Assembly (NCBI RefSeq): GCF_030445035.2
Contig: NC_080680.1
Location: forward strand, 98,399,157-98,463,156
Source of the DNA: Dasypus novemcinctus
Lineage: Eukaryota > Chordata > Mammalia > Cingulata > Dasypodidae
Length of the DNA stretch: 64,000 bases
Reading direction: 5' to 3'
Shown here: one piece after another, positions 12,430 to 24,889 of the stretch
How positions within the stretch are numbered: position 1 is the stretch's first letter
Layout of the letters: each line of letters begins with the position of its first letter
Notes under the pieces: model-generated
Seen by the model: the letters and a program-made list of their open reading frames with translations, nothing else
Told to the model about the DNA's origin: nothing
Database searches by the model: none
Translations under genes and position numbers: made by a program

Positions 12430-12790
12430 GATAAAATTTCTGTCTTCCAGGACCTCCTAGCCTTGTGGGAGAAGAAGATAATAGTATAATCTCACTACAA
12501 AGCCAGGAAAACTGGGAGAAGGCAGAAGCAAGGTCCTATGGAATCTGGGGGCCTGACGGTTTCCTAGAAGAAGTAGCTTTTGAGCTGGGTCTTGAGGGAT
12601 GCGTGGCTGATTAAGCCAGGATTTGTTGGGGGTTGGGGTGGGAGCGATGGGGCCTTTCCTGAAGAAAACACATAAGCAAAGGCTTGGCAGTGAAGGTCTG
12701 TTCTGTCAGTTTAAAACAGGAGTGTGATGCCCAAGTCCGGGTTTCATGAGCGATGTGGTGGAGACGTCACTGGAATTGTTTATTGGCAGC
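12430..12790 (+). repeat. Old interspersed repeat, 5' part
   Basis: 'gtagcttttgagctgggtct' and 'aaggcttggcagtgaagg' resemble a widespread ancient mammalian repeat. A similar phrase occurs at 50250-50345 ('gttgagctgggccttgaggg'). The repeat seems to resume at 13250-13400, interrupted by the LTR at 12790-13240. The family is not named. Confidence 0.35.
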
Positions 12791-13245
12791 AGGTAGTATT
12801 TAGTTTCATTTCTAGAGCTACCATCACAAGTTATCACAAATTGAGTGGCTTCAAGCAACAGACCTTATTCTCTCACAGTTCTGGAGGCTAGAAGTCCAAA
12901 ACAATGGTGTCAATAGGGCCGTGCTCCCTCTGACAGCTCTGGGGCAGGGTTCTTCCTTGCCTCATCCGGTTTCCGGCATTTGGTTTGTAGCTGCATCACT
13001 CCAATCTGAGCCTCCATCTCCACATGACCTTCTTCCTGTGTCTCTGTGTGTCCTCTCCTCCTCTGATAAAAACGCTGGTCATATTAGATTTAGGGCCCAC
13101 CTAATCCAGTATGACCACATCTTAACCAATTACATCTACAAAGACTCTATTTCCAAATAAGTTCATATTCTGAGGTTCCCAGTGTACATGAATAGGGAGG
13201 GGAGGGGGGCGAGGATGGGGACAGGATTCAACCCTGTACAGTTCT
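12790..13245 (-). repeat. MaLR-type LTR remnant, antisense
   Basis: 'agagctaccatcacaagtta', 'ttattctctcacagttctgg', 'ggctagaagtccaaaacaat', 'agatttagggcccacctaat' and 'ccaaataagttcatattctg' are the ordered landmarks of an inverted MLT1/MST-type LTR. There is no internal retroviral sequence. Confidence 0.75.
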
Positions 13246-13429
13246 GCAAGAAGTCTGAAATTCGTGTGTCAGCAGTAGCCCATTATGGAGGGTTTTTAAG
13301 CAAGGGAGGGACATAATCATATTTACTTTGTAGGATGACTACTCTGATGGTCCATGAAGCAGGTTTGAAAAGTGATGACCTGAGCACCATTTCAGGTCCA
13401 CAGAAAAGTTTTGTTTGACTCATCCAGGT

Positions 13430-13685
13430 GTTTTTTTTTTTTAATTTAACAAATCAATTTTATTGATACATATTAATAAGGCATACAATTCATCCAAAGT
13501 GTACAATCAATAGAATTTGGTATAATCACACAGTTGTGCATTTATCACTTTAATCATTATTAGAGCATTTTCATTATTTCAGTAATAAAGAAACATACAA
13601 ACGAGAAAATTCTTCATCTCGTAATCTCCTTATGCTTCCCATGCAGTACATAGCTACTTTCTAAATATTATTGTACAATTATTTA
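13430..13685 (-). repeat. L1-family 3' end fragment, antisense
   Basis: A T-rich start, then 'tcaattttattgatacatat', 'acaattcatccaaagtgtac' and 'cacagttgtgcatttatcac'. The same sequence family begins the L1 immediately to the right (about 13700) and recurs at 27485-27720. It reads as a separate antisense 3'-end insertion lying next to the larger L1. Confidence 0.6.
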
Positions 13686-14874
13686 TTTATTTATTAATCA
13701 GTTTTATTGAAATATATTCACACACAATACAATCTATCCAAAGTATATAAACAATGGCTTTTATTATAATCACAATGTTGTGCATTCATCACCAGAAAAA
13801 ATTTTAGAACAATTCCATTACTCCAAAAAGAAAAACTCCATACTCCTGAGAGTCCTTCCCCAGCCCTATATAACTACTAATCTAATTTCATCTTTATAAA
13901 TTGATTTATATTTACATTTTATATAAATGGAATAATACAATATGTAGTACTTTGTGTCTCGTTTTTTTCACTTTTCATAATGTGGATTTTTTTGTCTGAT
14001 ATTAACATCTTGTAGTATAACATATATTTGTTCAGCTTCAAGGAAAAATGGTCTTATATATACAATTTTTCCATAATCATATTTCACATGTGGTTTTACT
14101 ATACTCTACAGTCCCATGTTACATTTTTTCAGCTTTCCTGTTAGTAACATGCATGACCTTAGACTTTCCCTTTAAACCACTTTCATACCCATATAATAGT
14201 ACTGCTAGTTACAAACATTATGTTGGGCTTTCACCTTTACTATCATTTCCAAAGATTAACACACATCCTTTTTACCAATTCTGCACTAGTTAATCCTCAG
14301 CTTTCCATTCTCTAACCTCATTCTATTTTCTGGTGACCCATATTCAAGTTAGTAACTCCACAAGATTATACAATGTATTTAGTTCATAGTAGCTCAATCA
14401 TACAGTATTTGTCCTTTTGTATCTGGCTTGTTTTACTCAATATAATGTCCTCCAGGTTCATCCATGTTGTCATATGTTTTACAACTTCCTTTCTTCTTAC
14501 AGCTGCATTATATTCCAATGTATGAATACACCACAGATTGTTTATCCATTCATGAGTTGATGGACGCCTGGGTTTTTTCCAACTTTTGGCCATTATGAAT
14601 GAACATCAGTGTGCAGAGGTCTGTTCATGTCACTGCTCTCAGTTCTTCTGGGTATATACCCAGTAGTGGTATTGCCGGGTCACAAGGCAAATCTATAATC
14701 AACTACTTTAGGAACTGTCAAACAGTCCTCTATAGTGTCTGTACCATTCTACATTCCCATCAACAGTGAATAAGTGTTCCTATCTCTACACATCCTCTCC
14801 AACACTTGCAGTTCTTTGTATTTTTAATAGTGGCTATTCTGATAGGTGTGAAATGATACCTCACTGCAGTTTTT

Positions 14875-15260
14875 TTTCCTCTCCCCTTCTCTACCCCCCT
14901 CCCCCAGTTGTCTGCTCTCTGTGTCCATTCACTGTGTGTGTTTCTGTACCCACTTGTATTATTGTCAGTGGCACCCGGAATCTGCGTCTCTTTTTTTGTT
15001 GCGTCATCTTGCTGCATCAGCTATCCATGTGTGCAGCACCACTCCTGGGCAGGCTGCACATTTTTCGCACTGGGCGGCTCTCTTTACAGGGCACACCCCT
15101 TGCGCGCGGGGCTCCCCTACACGGCGGAACACCCCTGCGTGGCACAGCAATCCTTGCGCGCATCAGCATTGCATGTGGGCCAGCTCATCACACAGGTTTG
15201 AACCTTGGACCTCCCATGTGGTAGGTGGATGCCCTATCTGTTAGGCCAAATCTGCTTCCC
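14875..15260 (-). mobile_element. Long-type DAS SINE nested in L1 ORF2
   Basis: An inverted long-type SINE from a T run to 'aaatctgcttccc'. The L1 sequence is duplicated at the junctions: 'ctcactgcagtttt' on the left and 'ctcattgtagtttt' on the right (two differences). It therefore inserted after the L1. Confidence 0.9.
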
Positions 15261-16245
15261 TCATTGTAGTTTTGATTTGCATTTCCCTAATCCCTAGTGA
15301 TGTTGGACATTTTTTCATGTTTGTTTGTTGGGTTTTTTTTGCCATTTATATTTCCTTTTTTGGCAAATGCCTATTCAAGTCTTTTGCCCACTTTTTAATT
15401 GGGTCATTTGTCTTTATTGCTGAGTTGTAGCATCTCATTATATATCATAGATAGTAAACCCTTATCAGACATGTGATTTCCAAATACTTCCTCCCATTGA
15501 GTGGGCAGCCTTTCCACCCTTTTGACAAAGTCCTGTGAGGTGCAAAAGTTTTTAATTTTGAGGAGGTCCCATTTATTTAGTTTTTCATTAGTTGCAAGTG
15601 CTTTGAGTATAAGGTCCAAGGAACCATCACCTTTCACAAGGAGTTTAAGAAGTTTCCCTACATTTTCTTCTAGTAGTTTTATTGTCCTGGCTTTTGTATT
15701 TAGGCATTTGATCCATTTTGAGTTGATTTTTATTCAGGGAGTGAGACAGTGGTCCTCTTTCTTTCTTTTGGTTGGGGATATCCAGTTCCCCCAGCACCAT
15801 TTGTTGAAGAGATTGTTTTGTCCCATTAACATGGACTTGGTAGGTTTGTTGAAAACCAGAAGGCCATAGAGGTAAAGGTTTATTTCTGGACTCTTAATTT
15901 CATTCCACTGATTGATGTGTCTATCTTTATGCCACTACCATGCTGTTTTGACCATTGTAGCTTTGTAATATGTTTCAAGGTCAGGCAGTGAAATTCCCCC
16001 CATGTTGCTCTTTTTTTTAAGACTGTTTTTGGCTTCCAAATGAATTTGGTAATTACCTTTTCTATTTCTGTAAGCTAGGCTGTTGGAATTTTGATTGGTA
16101 TTGCATTGAATTTATAAATCAGTTTGGGTAGGATTGACATTGATATTTAATCTTCCAATCCCTTTGTTTAGGTCTTTGTTGATTTCTTTTAGCATTGTTT
16201 CGTAGTTTTCTGTAGATAGATCCTGAGTTAAATTGATTTGTAGGA

Positions 16246-16489
16246 ACTGAGGTGGCACAGCTAACAGGGAACCTCTCTCCACATCAGAGGTCTCCAGGAT
16301 CAAATCCCAGTGAATCCTAGAGGAGAAAAAACGAGAAGACCAAAAAGAGAAATAGATACAGAAGATCATACAGTGAATAGATACAGACAGCAAAAACAGC
16401 AGGGTGGAGGGAGAGGAGGGGGAGGAGGACGAGAGGCGGGAGGGGGAGAGGAAGGAGAGGATAAATAAAATAAATAAATCTTTTAAAAA
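16246..16489 (+). mobile_element. Divergent short SINE nested in L1 ORF2
   Basis: The tail ('agtgaatagatacagacagc', G-rich run, ATAA repeats, 'aaatctttt') matches DAS SINEs. The head ('gaactgaggtggcacagcta') does not match the usual 'gggaagcagacttggccc', and the B-box-like part is 'ggatcaaatccc'. L1 sequence 'aaattgattt..tagg' is duplicated on both sides (about 16230-16245 and 16489-16504). Confidence 0.7.
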
Positions 16490-18299
16490 AATTGATTCCT
16501 AGGTATTTGAGTCTTGTTGTTTCTATTGTAAATGGAATTTTTCCCCTGATTTCCTCCTCAGATTGTTCAATACTAGTGTAGAGAAACAATACTGATTTTT
16601 GCATGTTGATCTTGTATCTTGCCACTTTGCTGGACTCGTTTATTAGGTCAAGTAGCTTTGTCATAGAAAATTTCAGAATTTTCTAAATATAGGATCATAT
16701 CATTTGCAAGTAGTGAGAGTTTTATTTCCTCTTTTTCCTATTGGATGCTTTTTTTTTCCTTGTCTAATTGCTCTAGCTAGAACATCTATTACAATGCTGA
16801 ATAACAATAGAGATAGGGAGTATCCTTGTCTTGTTCCTGATCTTAGAGGGAAAGCTTTCAACCTCTCCTCAATGGATACAATGTTGACTGTGCCTTTTCC
16901 TATATGCCTTTTATCATGTTGAGGAATTTTCCTTCTATGCCTATCTTTTGAAGTGTTTTTGTCAAGAAAGGATGCTGGATTTAATTGAATGCCTTTTCTC
17001 AATTGATCAAGATGTCAGATGTTTTTTCCTTCAATTTGTTCACTTCCACTAGGTTGTCTAGTTTGTTGGAATACAGTTTCTCGTAATATCCTCATAATCC
17101 TTTGTATTTCTGTGGAGTCGGTCATAACTTTGTCCCTTTAATTTCTGATTTTATTTATTTGCATCTTTTTCCTCTTATCCTTGTTAGTCTAGTTAGGGGT
17201 TTGTCAATTTTATTGACCTTCTCAAAGAATTAGCTTTTGGTTTTGTCAATTTTCTCTTTTTTGTTCTCAATTTCAAATATTTCTTCTCTAATCTTTATTA
17301 TTTATTTCCTTACGCTTGCTTTGGGAATGGTTCACTCTCCTTTTTCTAGTTTCTCCAGTGTTTAGCTAAATTGTTGATTTTAGCTCTTCTTTTTTAATAT
17401 AGGTGTTTAGGGCTATAAGTTTTCTTCTCAAGACTGCCTTCACTGTATTCCATAAGTTTGGATAAGTTGTGACCTCATTTTCATACAACCCAATATATTT
17501 TCTAATTTTACTTGCAATTTCTTCTTTGACCCACTGATTGTTTAGGAATGTGTTGTTTAGCCTCCACACATTTGTCAGTTTACCTCTTTTCTGTCTATTA
17601 TTGATTTCCAGTTTCATTCCATTATGATCTGAGAAGGTGCTTTGTATAATTTCAATCTTTTTATATTTATTGAGACTTGCATTGTGCCCTAACATGGTCT
17701 ATCCTGGAAAAGATCTATGGGCATTTGAGAAGAATGTATAACCCACTGAGTTTGGATGCACTATCTCTTAGGTCTAGCTTGTTTAACATATTGCTCAAGT
17801 TGATTTTCTACCTGTTGCTCTATCTAATGTCCCTTTTATTAACATACAATGTTCTTCAGTATCTTTTATAATTTTTTTTCCATTTAAAGTCTGTTTTGTC
17901 TGCTTTTAGTTTAGCTATGCCTGCTCTTTTTTGGTTACTATTTGCATTGAGTATTTTCTTCCAAGCTTTCAGTTTTAGTAGTTTGTATCCCTACGTCTAT
18001 GGTGAGTGTCTTGTAGGCAGCATATGGATGGCTCATGTTGTTTTTTTTTTTTTAATCCATTCTGTCAGCCTCTATTCTTTGATTGGGGGAGTTTAATCAA
18101 TTCCTATTCCATGATATTATTGTAAATGCATTATTTATTTCTACCATTTTATTATTTGGTTGTCATATGTCATATCATATTTTCATTTGTCTTTTTACTC
18201 TTTTGGTTATTCTTTCTGCTATTCTTTCTTCTATATTCTCCTCCAAGCCTCTCTCTCCTGTCTTTTTCTTTCAGGCTGTAAAGCTTCCTTTAATATTTC

Positions 18300-19130
18300 C
18301 TACAGAAGTGGATTCTTTTTTACAAACTCTCTTAGTTTCTGTTTGTTTGTGAATATTTTAAACTCACCTTCATATTTGAAGGACAATTTTGCTGGATAAA
18401 GAATTCTCAGCTGGCAGTTTTTCTCTTTCAGTATCCTAATTGTATCATACCTCTGTCTTCTGATCGCCATGGTTTCTGATGAGAAATCTGCACTAAGTTT
18501 TACTGGGCATCCCTTATATGTGATGTCTTGCTTCTCCCTTGCTGCTCTCAGAATTTTCTCTTTATTTTCAACGTTTGACATTCTGAATAGTATGTGTTTT
18601 GGAATAGGTCTGTTTGGATTTATTCTGATCAGGGTACACTGAGTTTCTTGTATGTGTAAGTTCATTTCTTTTTTGAAAATCGGGAAATTTTTAGCTATTA
18701 CTTCCTCGAGTACACTTTCTCCCCTTTTCCTTTCTCTTCTCCTTCTGGAACTCCTGTGACACACATGTTGCTGCAATTCATGTTATCATTCAACTCCCTG
18801 AGCCCTGTTAGATTTTTTCCCATTCTTTTCTCTCTGTGTTCTTTTCCTTCTTCTGTTTCAGCTGTTCTGTCTTCTATATTGCTTATTCTTTCTTTAATAT
18901 TTTGAGTCTGTTGTTGTATGTCTCTAAAGTGTTTTTGATCTTACTTATCATATCTTTCATTCCCATGAGTTCTGTTACTTTTTTATTCAGGTTTTCAAAT
19001 TCTTCTTTGTGCTTGTTCAGTGTCTTCTTGATGTCATTTATGTCTTTAGTCATATTGTCCTTCATCTCATTAATTTGATTTAGGAAATTTGGGTGCATCT
19101 CATTGATTAGTTGTCTCAAATCCTGCATCT
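18300..19130 (-). pseudogene. L1 ORF1 remains
   Basis: The N-terminal part (19128-18883) is a coiled coil rich in heptads ('KDINDIKKTLNKHKEEFENL'). The C-terminal part (18776-18300) carries the RNA-binding region with 'NRPIPKHILFRMSNVENKEKI' features (residue run split here by position) and an ending with 'REFVKKNPLL'. The two parts are in different frames, with a stop and frameshift between them, so ORF1p cannot be made as one chain. Confidence 0.85.
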
Positions 19131-20199
19131 CTTCTGGGACTTTGTATATTCCTTTTCTTGGGCCATTTCTTCCATTTTCTTAATATGCCTTGTAATTTTT
19201 GGCTGATGTCTAGGCATCTGATTAGAATGGTGAGTTTACTCAGATGTTCAATTTCTCTCTCTTTTGTAGGATTTTAGTGGTGGAAGCCTGTGTGTTACTG
19301 CTGATCTTTGGTTCCTGGTCCAACCTGTTCTTGGTCTTTAGTATTGTCCCTGTTAGTTGCTCAAACCTGGGCCCTGGACCCAGTAATGGGTTGCAGGCAT
19401 GCTTTCTAGGGCCTTGTAGAGGGAGGCTGTAAAGGCTAGAAAGAATCTCTTACTTACTTATAATTTCCTCATGTGTGCACTTCTTTGGTCCACCCACAGA
19501 TGGCACTCTTTGGCAGCCCTCTCAGTTCAGTGCCTGGTTGTAGTGTGTTTGCTACAACATGGATGGGATCAAGGTGACAGAGGTTCTTTCCTAGAAGCTA
19601 AGAGCCTCATAATTCAAACTTTCTCAGAGTCAGTTCTCCAACCTTTGCTGGCAGCCCGCTCCCTTTTCCTGATAGGAAATAATTCCACTCCCCTCTGCAT
19701 CCTCAGCAGCCAGTCCTAGTCAGGAGAGAGGGAGATTGAGAGGGTCAGATCTCTTTAGTCTCTTATCAGCTCCCAAGGCAAACATGAGCCTGGAAGGTCT
19801 CATTGGACCTTCCAGCTGGTAGCAGACCAAATTTGTGGGTCATAAGCCGAGTCAGCCTTAGACTATGTCCCTCTCTCTCCTCTTTGTCTGTAGCCACTGG
19901 CCCCAAGGCCTGAGAATTCTAAAGTGTCTACAGTATAGGGGAGGGAGCCAGCATTTGCAACTGCCACTTTCAACTCACAGTTTTGTCGCTGTGATTCTTT
20001 CCTATGCCCCTCTCTCCTCTGGGTGGTGTCTGGCCTTTCCCTAGTGTCCTAAACCCTAAAAGACTTTTTCCAGGCCATTTGTACTTTCCTCTAGCTATTT
20101 TTCTTGGCAAGAAGAGAGTCCTGTGCCTTTCTAGTCTGCCATCTTCCCGGCAGTCCCAGTTATTTTTAAAAATTATTTAATGACTAACATTTATACATT

Positions 20200-22200
20200 G
20201 GGAAGAGTATATAAAAATTCAAATTTCCTGAAAAAATTTTAATTACAATTGACTAGGACTGAGTAATACCTTCCCCTTTGCAAGTGAGTCTCTGACCCAG
20301 CGGCATCACTCATTATTCCTGTGGTGCAGATGCTGTAGCAATGATGAGGAGGGCAGGGAGGTAAGGTTTTAACTAATGCAGTAGCTATAGGAGGTAAAAA
20401 CATAACCATTGGGGACTTAAAACTAAATAAGCTTCGCTGTTATTTAACATTGTATTGGGAATTCTATCCAGGGCAATTAGGCAACAAAAAGAAATAAAAG
20501 GTATCCAAATTGGAAAGAAATATGTGAAACTTTCACTATTTACAGGTGATGTGATCCTATATATAGAAAGTCCTATATATAGAAAAATCTACAACAAAGT
20601 TACTAGAGCTAATAAATGAATTCAGCAAATTCAGTAGAGTTTCTACATATCACTAATGAACAATCAGAAGAGAAAATTAAGAAAAATTTCTATTTACAAT
20701 AGCAACTAAAAGAATCAAATATCTAAGAATAAATTTAACCAAGGATATAAAGGAAAACTACAAAACATTGCTAAAAGAAATCAGAGTAGACCTAACTAAG
20801 TGGAAGAACATTCCATGCTCATGGATTGGAAGATTAAAATACTGTCAAGATGACAGTTCTACCCAAAGCAATTTACAAATTCAATGCAATCTCAATAAAA
20901 ATTCCAACAACTTTTTTTGCATAAATGGAAAAGCCAATCATCAAATTTATTTGGAAGGGTAAGTGGCTCCAAATGTCAAAATCATCTTTAAAAAGAAGAA
21001 CAGAATTGGAGGACTCACACATCCCAACTGTAAAACTTCTTGCAAAGCAATAGTAGTCAAAATAACATGGTACTGGCACAAGAACCATGGACAACTGGAA
21101 TCTAATTGAGAGTTCAGAAATAGACCCTCATCTATATTGTCAATTAATTTTTGACAAGGTGCCATGTCTACTCAATGGAGAAAGAATAAGTCTTCAACAA
21201 GTGGTTCTGGGAAAACTGGATAGCCATATGCAAAAAAATGAAGGTGGACCCCTATCTCACACCATACACAAAAACTTATTCAAAGTAGACCAGACACCTA
21301 AATATAAGAACCAGAACTATAAAACTTCTGGAAGAAAACATAGGAAAGCACCTTCAGGACATTGTGTTAGGCCATAGTTTCCTAGAATTTACACCAAAAT
21401 CAAGAGCAACAGAGCAAAAAACAGATAATTGGGACCTTGACAAAAATAAAAAAAACTTTTGTAGATCAAAGGACTTCAACATACAAGTAAAAATAACAAA
21501 AGTTGGAGAGGATGTAGTAAAACAGGAACATTCATTCATTGTTGGTGAGGAGATAAAATGATATAGCCATTGTGGAAAACAATTTGTTAGTTCTTCAAAA
21601 AGTTGAGTATAGAATTACCATATGACCCAGCAATCCCACTTCTAGTTATACACTCGAAAGAACTGAAAGCAGGGACTCGAACAGACATTTGCACACTAAT
21701 GTTTATGGCAGCATTACTCACAACTGCCAAAAGGTAGAAGCAAGGCTATCAACAGATGAATAAACAAGCAAAATGTGGTATATACATACAGTACAATGGA
21801 ATATTATGCAACTGTGGAAAGGAATGGAGTTCTGATACATGCAACAACATGGATGAACCTTGAAGACACCATCTCGCCTAAAATAAGCCATACACAAAAG
21901 GACAAATATTGTATGATCTCACTGATATGAAATAATTAAAAGAAACAGACTCATAAAGTTGGACTCCAGAATATAGATTACCAGGGGACAATAGGGATGG
22001 AATAGGGAATGGAGAAATAAGCTTAATTGGTACAGAATTAGTTTTGGGGTGATGGGAAACTTTTAGTAATGGATGATGATGATGATGGTAATGGTAGTAC
22101 AACATTTTGAATATAATTAACACCACTGGATTATATATCTGAATGTGTTTAAAAGGAGAAATTTTAGGTGGTATATATGTTGCTAAAATAAAAATAAATC
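20200..22200 (+). mobile_element. 5'-truncated LINE-1, sense
   Basis: From about 20425 the + strand follows the late L1 ORF2: 'ttatttaacattgtattggg', the '[13 protein letters not shown]' coding region near 20810, 'tggaagggtaagtggctcca', 'cagcaatcccacttctagtt' near 21630, 'tacaatggaatattatgcaa' near 21792. It ends in a 3' UTR with 'ggatgatgatgatgatggta' at 22070 and 'gctaaaataaaaataaatct' at 22180. Frameshifts break the frame. It points opposite to the L1 on its left, so it is a separate insertion. The 20160-20420 segment is unassigned. Confidence 0.82.
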
Positions 22201-22239
22201 TTCCAACCCAGGAAAAAAGAAAAGATATTATTGGGACAA

Positions 22240-22430
22240 CTAAAAAAAATTGGCATATGTTGCTTTATATCAATGTCAAATTTATTGAACTTGATAGCTG
22301 TCTTTAAGGTGGTTACATAGTGAGTATCCTTATTCTCAGGAAATGTACTGGGAAGTATTAAGTGTTAGAGGATCAAGATGTATGCAATCTACTATCGAAT
22401 GCTTAGAAAATTGATGATAGATAGATAGAC

Positions 22431-22465
<35 letters not shown>

Positions 22466-22620
22466 ATCATAATAAATGGTGCAAAATGCTAAAAGTTGGC
22501 AAATCTGGGTATCTGGGTGAGGGGGCATATTGGCATTCTATGTATTGTTCTTGTATTATTTTTTACAACTTCACTGTAAGGTCGAAGTTGTTTAAAAATA
22601 AAAAGCTAAAAAACAAAATA
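22240..22620 (+). repeat. Old L1-type 3' end with a (GATA)n microsatellite
   Basis: Flanking landmarks ('cttgatagctgtctttaagg', 'tgtattgttcttgtattatt', 'aaaaataaaaagct') resemble an ancient L1 3' end. In the middle a GATA/GACA tetranucleotide tract runs from 22416 to about 22465, roughly 12 units with one GACA variant. Confidence 0.6.
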
Positions 22621-22829
22621 AACTGAGTTGGTTTGTGTCACCTTGGACAAGAGCTCTTTAGGAATGTGAGCTAATAACTAATTAAAACCTATGTGTTCTC
22701 AGCAATTAATACCCAACAGCTGTCCAGAGTTGGTAGGAGATAGAGGAGTATTCTTTGTCCTTAGAAGCAGTCATTCTTTATGTCATGGAAAGGGATAAAC
22801 TGATATTTGTTATTTTATATTATTACCAT

Positions 22830-23190
22830 GAACCAAGTCCTATACCGATGAGGGCTTTAATACGTTGCCATTTAATGCTTCCAACAACTCTATGAGAAAT
22901 CCCTACTTTATAGATGAGAACACTGAGGCTCAGAAAGGTTAAGTGATCCATGATGATAAGAATAAGTTTTATTCAATGCCTGCTGGGGGCCAGGCCCTGA
23001 GCTGAGCACTCTATTAACAAGCTCATTGAGTCCTCACAATACCCTATGAGGTAGGTACTATTATTAACCCCACCCCTATTTTAAATGAGAAAATTGAGGC
23101 ACAGGAGATCAAGTAAATTGCCCAAGTTAGCAACAACCAAAGCTGGACAATGAATGCAGCAGTCTTTGTCTAGCACTTGTATTTTTGTCT
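22830..23190 (-). repeat. Two adjacent MIR copies
   Basis: Both copies run in inverted MIR order. One at about 22830-22955 contains 'tatagatgagaacactgagg'. The other at about 22960-23185 contains 'cctatgaggtaggtactatt' and 'gagaaaattgaggcacagga'. Confidence 0.8.
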
Positions 23191-23985
23191 GGACCCAAAG
23201 TCTTTGCTCTAAAAGAAAGCAAGAGCTTGTTGGTTAAAGGGGCTTCAATTTTTCCATCATTCGTTATTCATTTGCTCACTTGTGAGCGCTGTTTTAGGTG
23301 TTTTTGAAGGAAGGCAGCTGGACTTAGCAGAGAGATGTGGGCTCTGGTCTAGACCTGGCCTCAGCTTCCCCATTCGTGAGCTGTAGGGCTCTACTGGCTG
23401 ATCTCTAAGGTCCCTTCTTGCTCCAAGTGTATAATTCTGTGACTCATCCAGTCGGGAGAAGTCACCAACTATTATACTACACCTCTGAACACTAACGAAC
23501 TTGTCAGCATCTCAGCAAATGGCAGAGCCAGGATTTTAATTCAGGTTCCCCAGCCTCCAAAGCTTCTCCGCTTCTTCCTGGACTGGGAAAAGAGAGGCTT
23601 TAACAAAGAGACGGAGGAAATACTGCTGCCAAACCCTATCAGCTTGCACAGCTCAAACCGGCTCAATAGTCAAAGGCCAGGAGTTCCCTAGGCAGAGCTG
23701 GCCAGGCACGGACCTGTGTCACCCCCTTGTGGAGCATGTCTGAAATGCTCTGCCCCGCCCTGCTCCAGTCAACCTTTCAGCCCAGCTAAGCCCAAAGAGG
23801 CCTGTTCTCATTCTTTTCCTCACCTTTCTCTCTCTCTCTCCAATTATTCTTTATTACGCTGGGGAAACCCCTCTGATTGCTGTTGAATTCCACACCATCA
23901 GATAAAGGTTTTCTTTGTTACCAATTTATATGGAGAAATGCTTCCTGAGCTATCAACTGACTCTAAAGAAAGAAGAGTAGCAGCT
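23190..23985. other. Gene-free stretch
   Basis: No gene is seen. A possible further MIR fragment lies near 23320-23450 ('ggcctcagcttccccattcg', 'ctgatctctaaggtcccttc'). The rest is unique-looking sequence. Confidence 0.4.
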
Positions 23986-24205
23986 ACCTTTTACTGAGAG
24001 CTTATTCAGTGCCAGGTGTGATGCTAAGAGTTCTTCACGCCCTATCTCATTTTGTCTTCATAACTACCCTTAGGAATTAGATAGTACTATCTCTCCATTT
24101 TAGAAACAAGGAAACGAAGAATTAGAGACATTATGGAACTTATTCAAAGCCACACAGATACCAAGAGGCAAGGATGGGACTCAAATCCAATTACAGTGTT
24201 GGAAA
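23985..24205 (-). repeat. MIR SINE, antisense
   Basis: 'ttattcagtgccaggtgtga', 'ccattttagaaacaaggaaa', then 'caaagccacacagataccaa' and 'gggactcaaatcc': a clear inverted MIR. Confidence 0.8.
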
Positions 24206-24889
24206 ACTTCCGAACTGTGGAGTAGGGTCTTTCATGTATTTGCAGGCTCTATAAGAGTGGCTTTCTCTGCTATTTTTTAAGCCCCACTCTTTGCTCACCA
24301 CGGATGGTGAGTTCCTGGTTTCCATGAGGAAGGATTTTCCCGGAGCACACTCTTGTGTTCTCCCCCTTCTTTATCTATTCCTGGGTAAACGAGCAACTCA
24401 TGTGCTTGGCAAATTTGAGGACACCTGGTCATGCTCAACTCTTCTAGTCCCTCTTACTAGAAAGGAGCTGGTCATGTGATTCTTTGCAGTCCATTTCTGG
24501 GCTTCATTATTGGTGGTCCCCTTCTGCTACAAGCTTTAAAGGGCTTCTCCAACCTTGCTTATAAGGGTAATTAAGGTGATATTTTGGCCTCTCATTGCTT
24601 CTTTTTGTTTTGTCCATTAACCCGTTCAGAACCCAAGCAAGGCAAGGGGATAGTATTTATTCAGAGCCCTTTACGGATCCCAAAATGGTCATCCTGGGGG
24701 AATTACACTGGTGGGAAGGATTTCGTGTTCTACTGATGGTCCCAATCCTAGCTCTCCTTGGTGGCCTCAGGATCTAACTCCAACTTCCCCAGGTCTTTGA
24801 ACTGTTCTGATGCCTGCTCTTTTAGGAAAAGAATGGTAGTATGGCAGAAATGGCTTGTTGTTTCTCAATATCCATTCTTTTCTTTCCCC

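Larger units (their letters stand above)
14380..18285 (-). pseudogene. L1 ORF2 remains (endonuclease/reverse transcriptase)
   Basis: Fragments in several frames line up in ORF2 order. The end of the endonuclease domain lies at 17695-17366 ('SDHNGMKLEIN', 'WRLNNTFLNNQWVKEEI', 'TTYPNLWNTVKAV'). The reverse transcriptase has '[20 protein letters not shown]' at about 16865-16780 and 'YKINMQKSVLFLY' at about 16620-16580. Later parts are 'LPTQWEEVFGNHMSDKGLL' near 15500 and a C-terminal end with 'TWMNLEDIILSKTSQIQK' near 14450. The GTRQG box is visible. The protein is split by frameshifts, stops and two SINE insertions, so it is a fossil rather than an active enzyme. Confidence 0.85.
13690..20156 (-). 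mobile_element. Nearly full-length LINE-1, antisense, decayed
   Basis: Read on the - strand, the element starts near 20156 with 'gccgggaagatggcagacta', the usual L1 5' end. A GC-richer 5' UTR runs to about 19200, ORF1 remains lie at about 19130-18300 and ORF2 remains at about 18280-14380. The 3' UTR ends in 'ttcaataaaactgatt' plus an A-rich tail near 13690. After removing two nested SINEs (about 14875-15260 and 16246-16489) about 5.8 kb remain, close to a full-length L1. Frameshifts and stops break both ORFs, so it cannot be autonomous. Confidence 0.88.

Noticed and set aside
18300-18776. 158-codon - frame as a host gene
   Set aside because: The sequence is the C-terminal part of L1 ORF1, in place within the antisense L1.
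22416-22465. CRISPR-like or regulatory repeat array
   Set aside because: It is a simple tetranucleotide microsatellite without spacers, in a mammalian genome.
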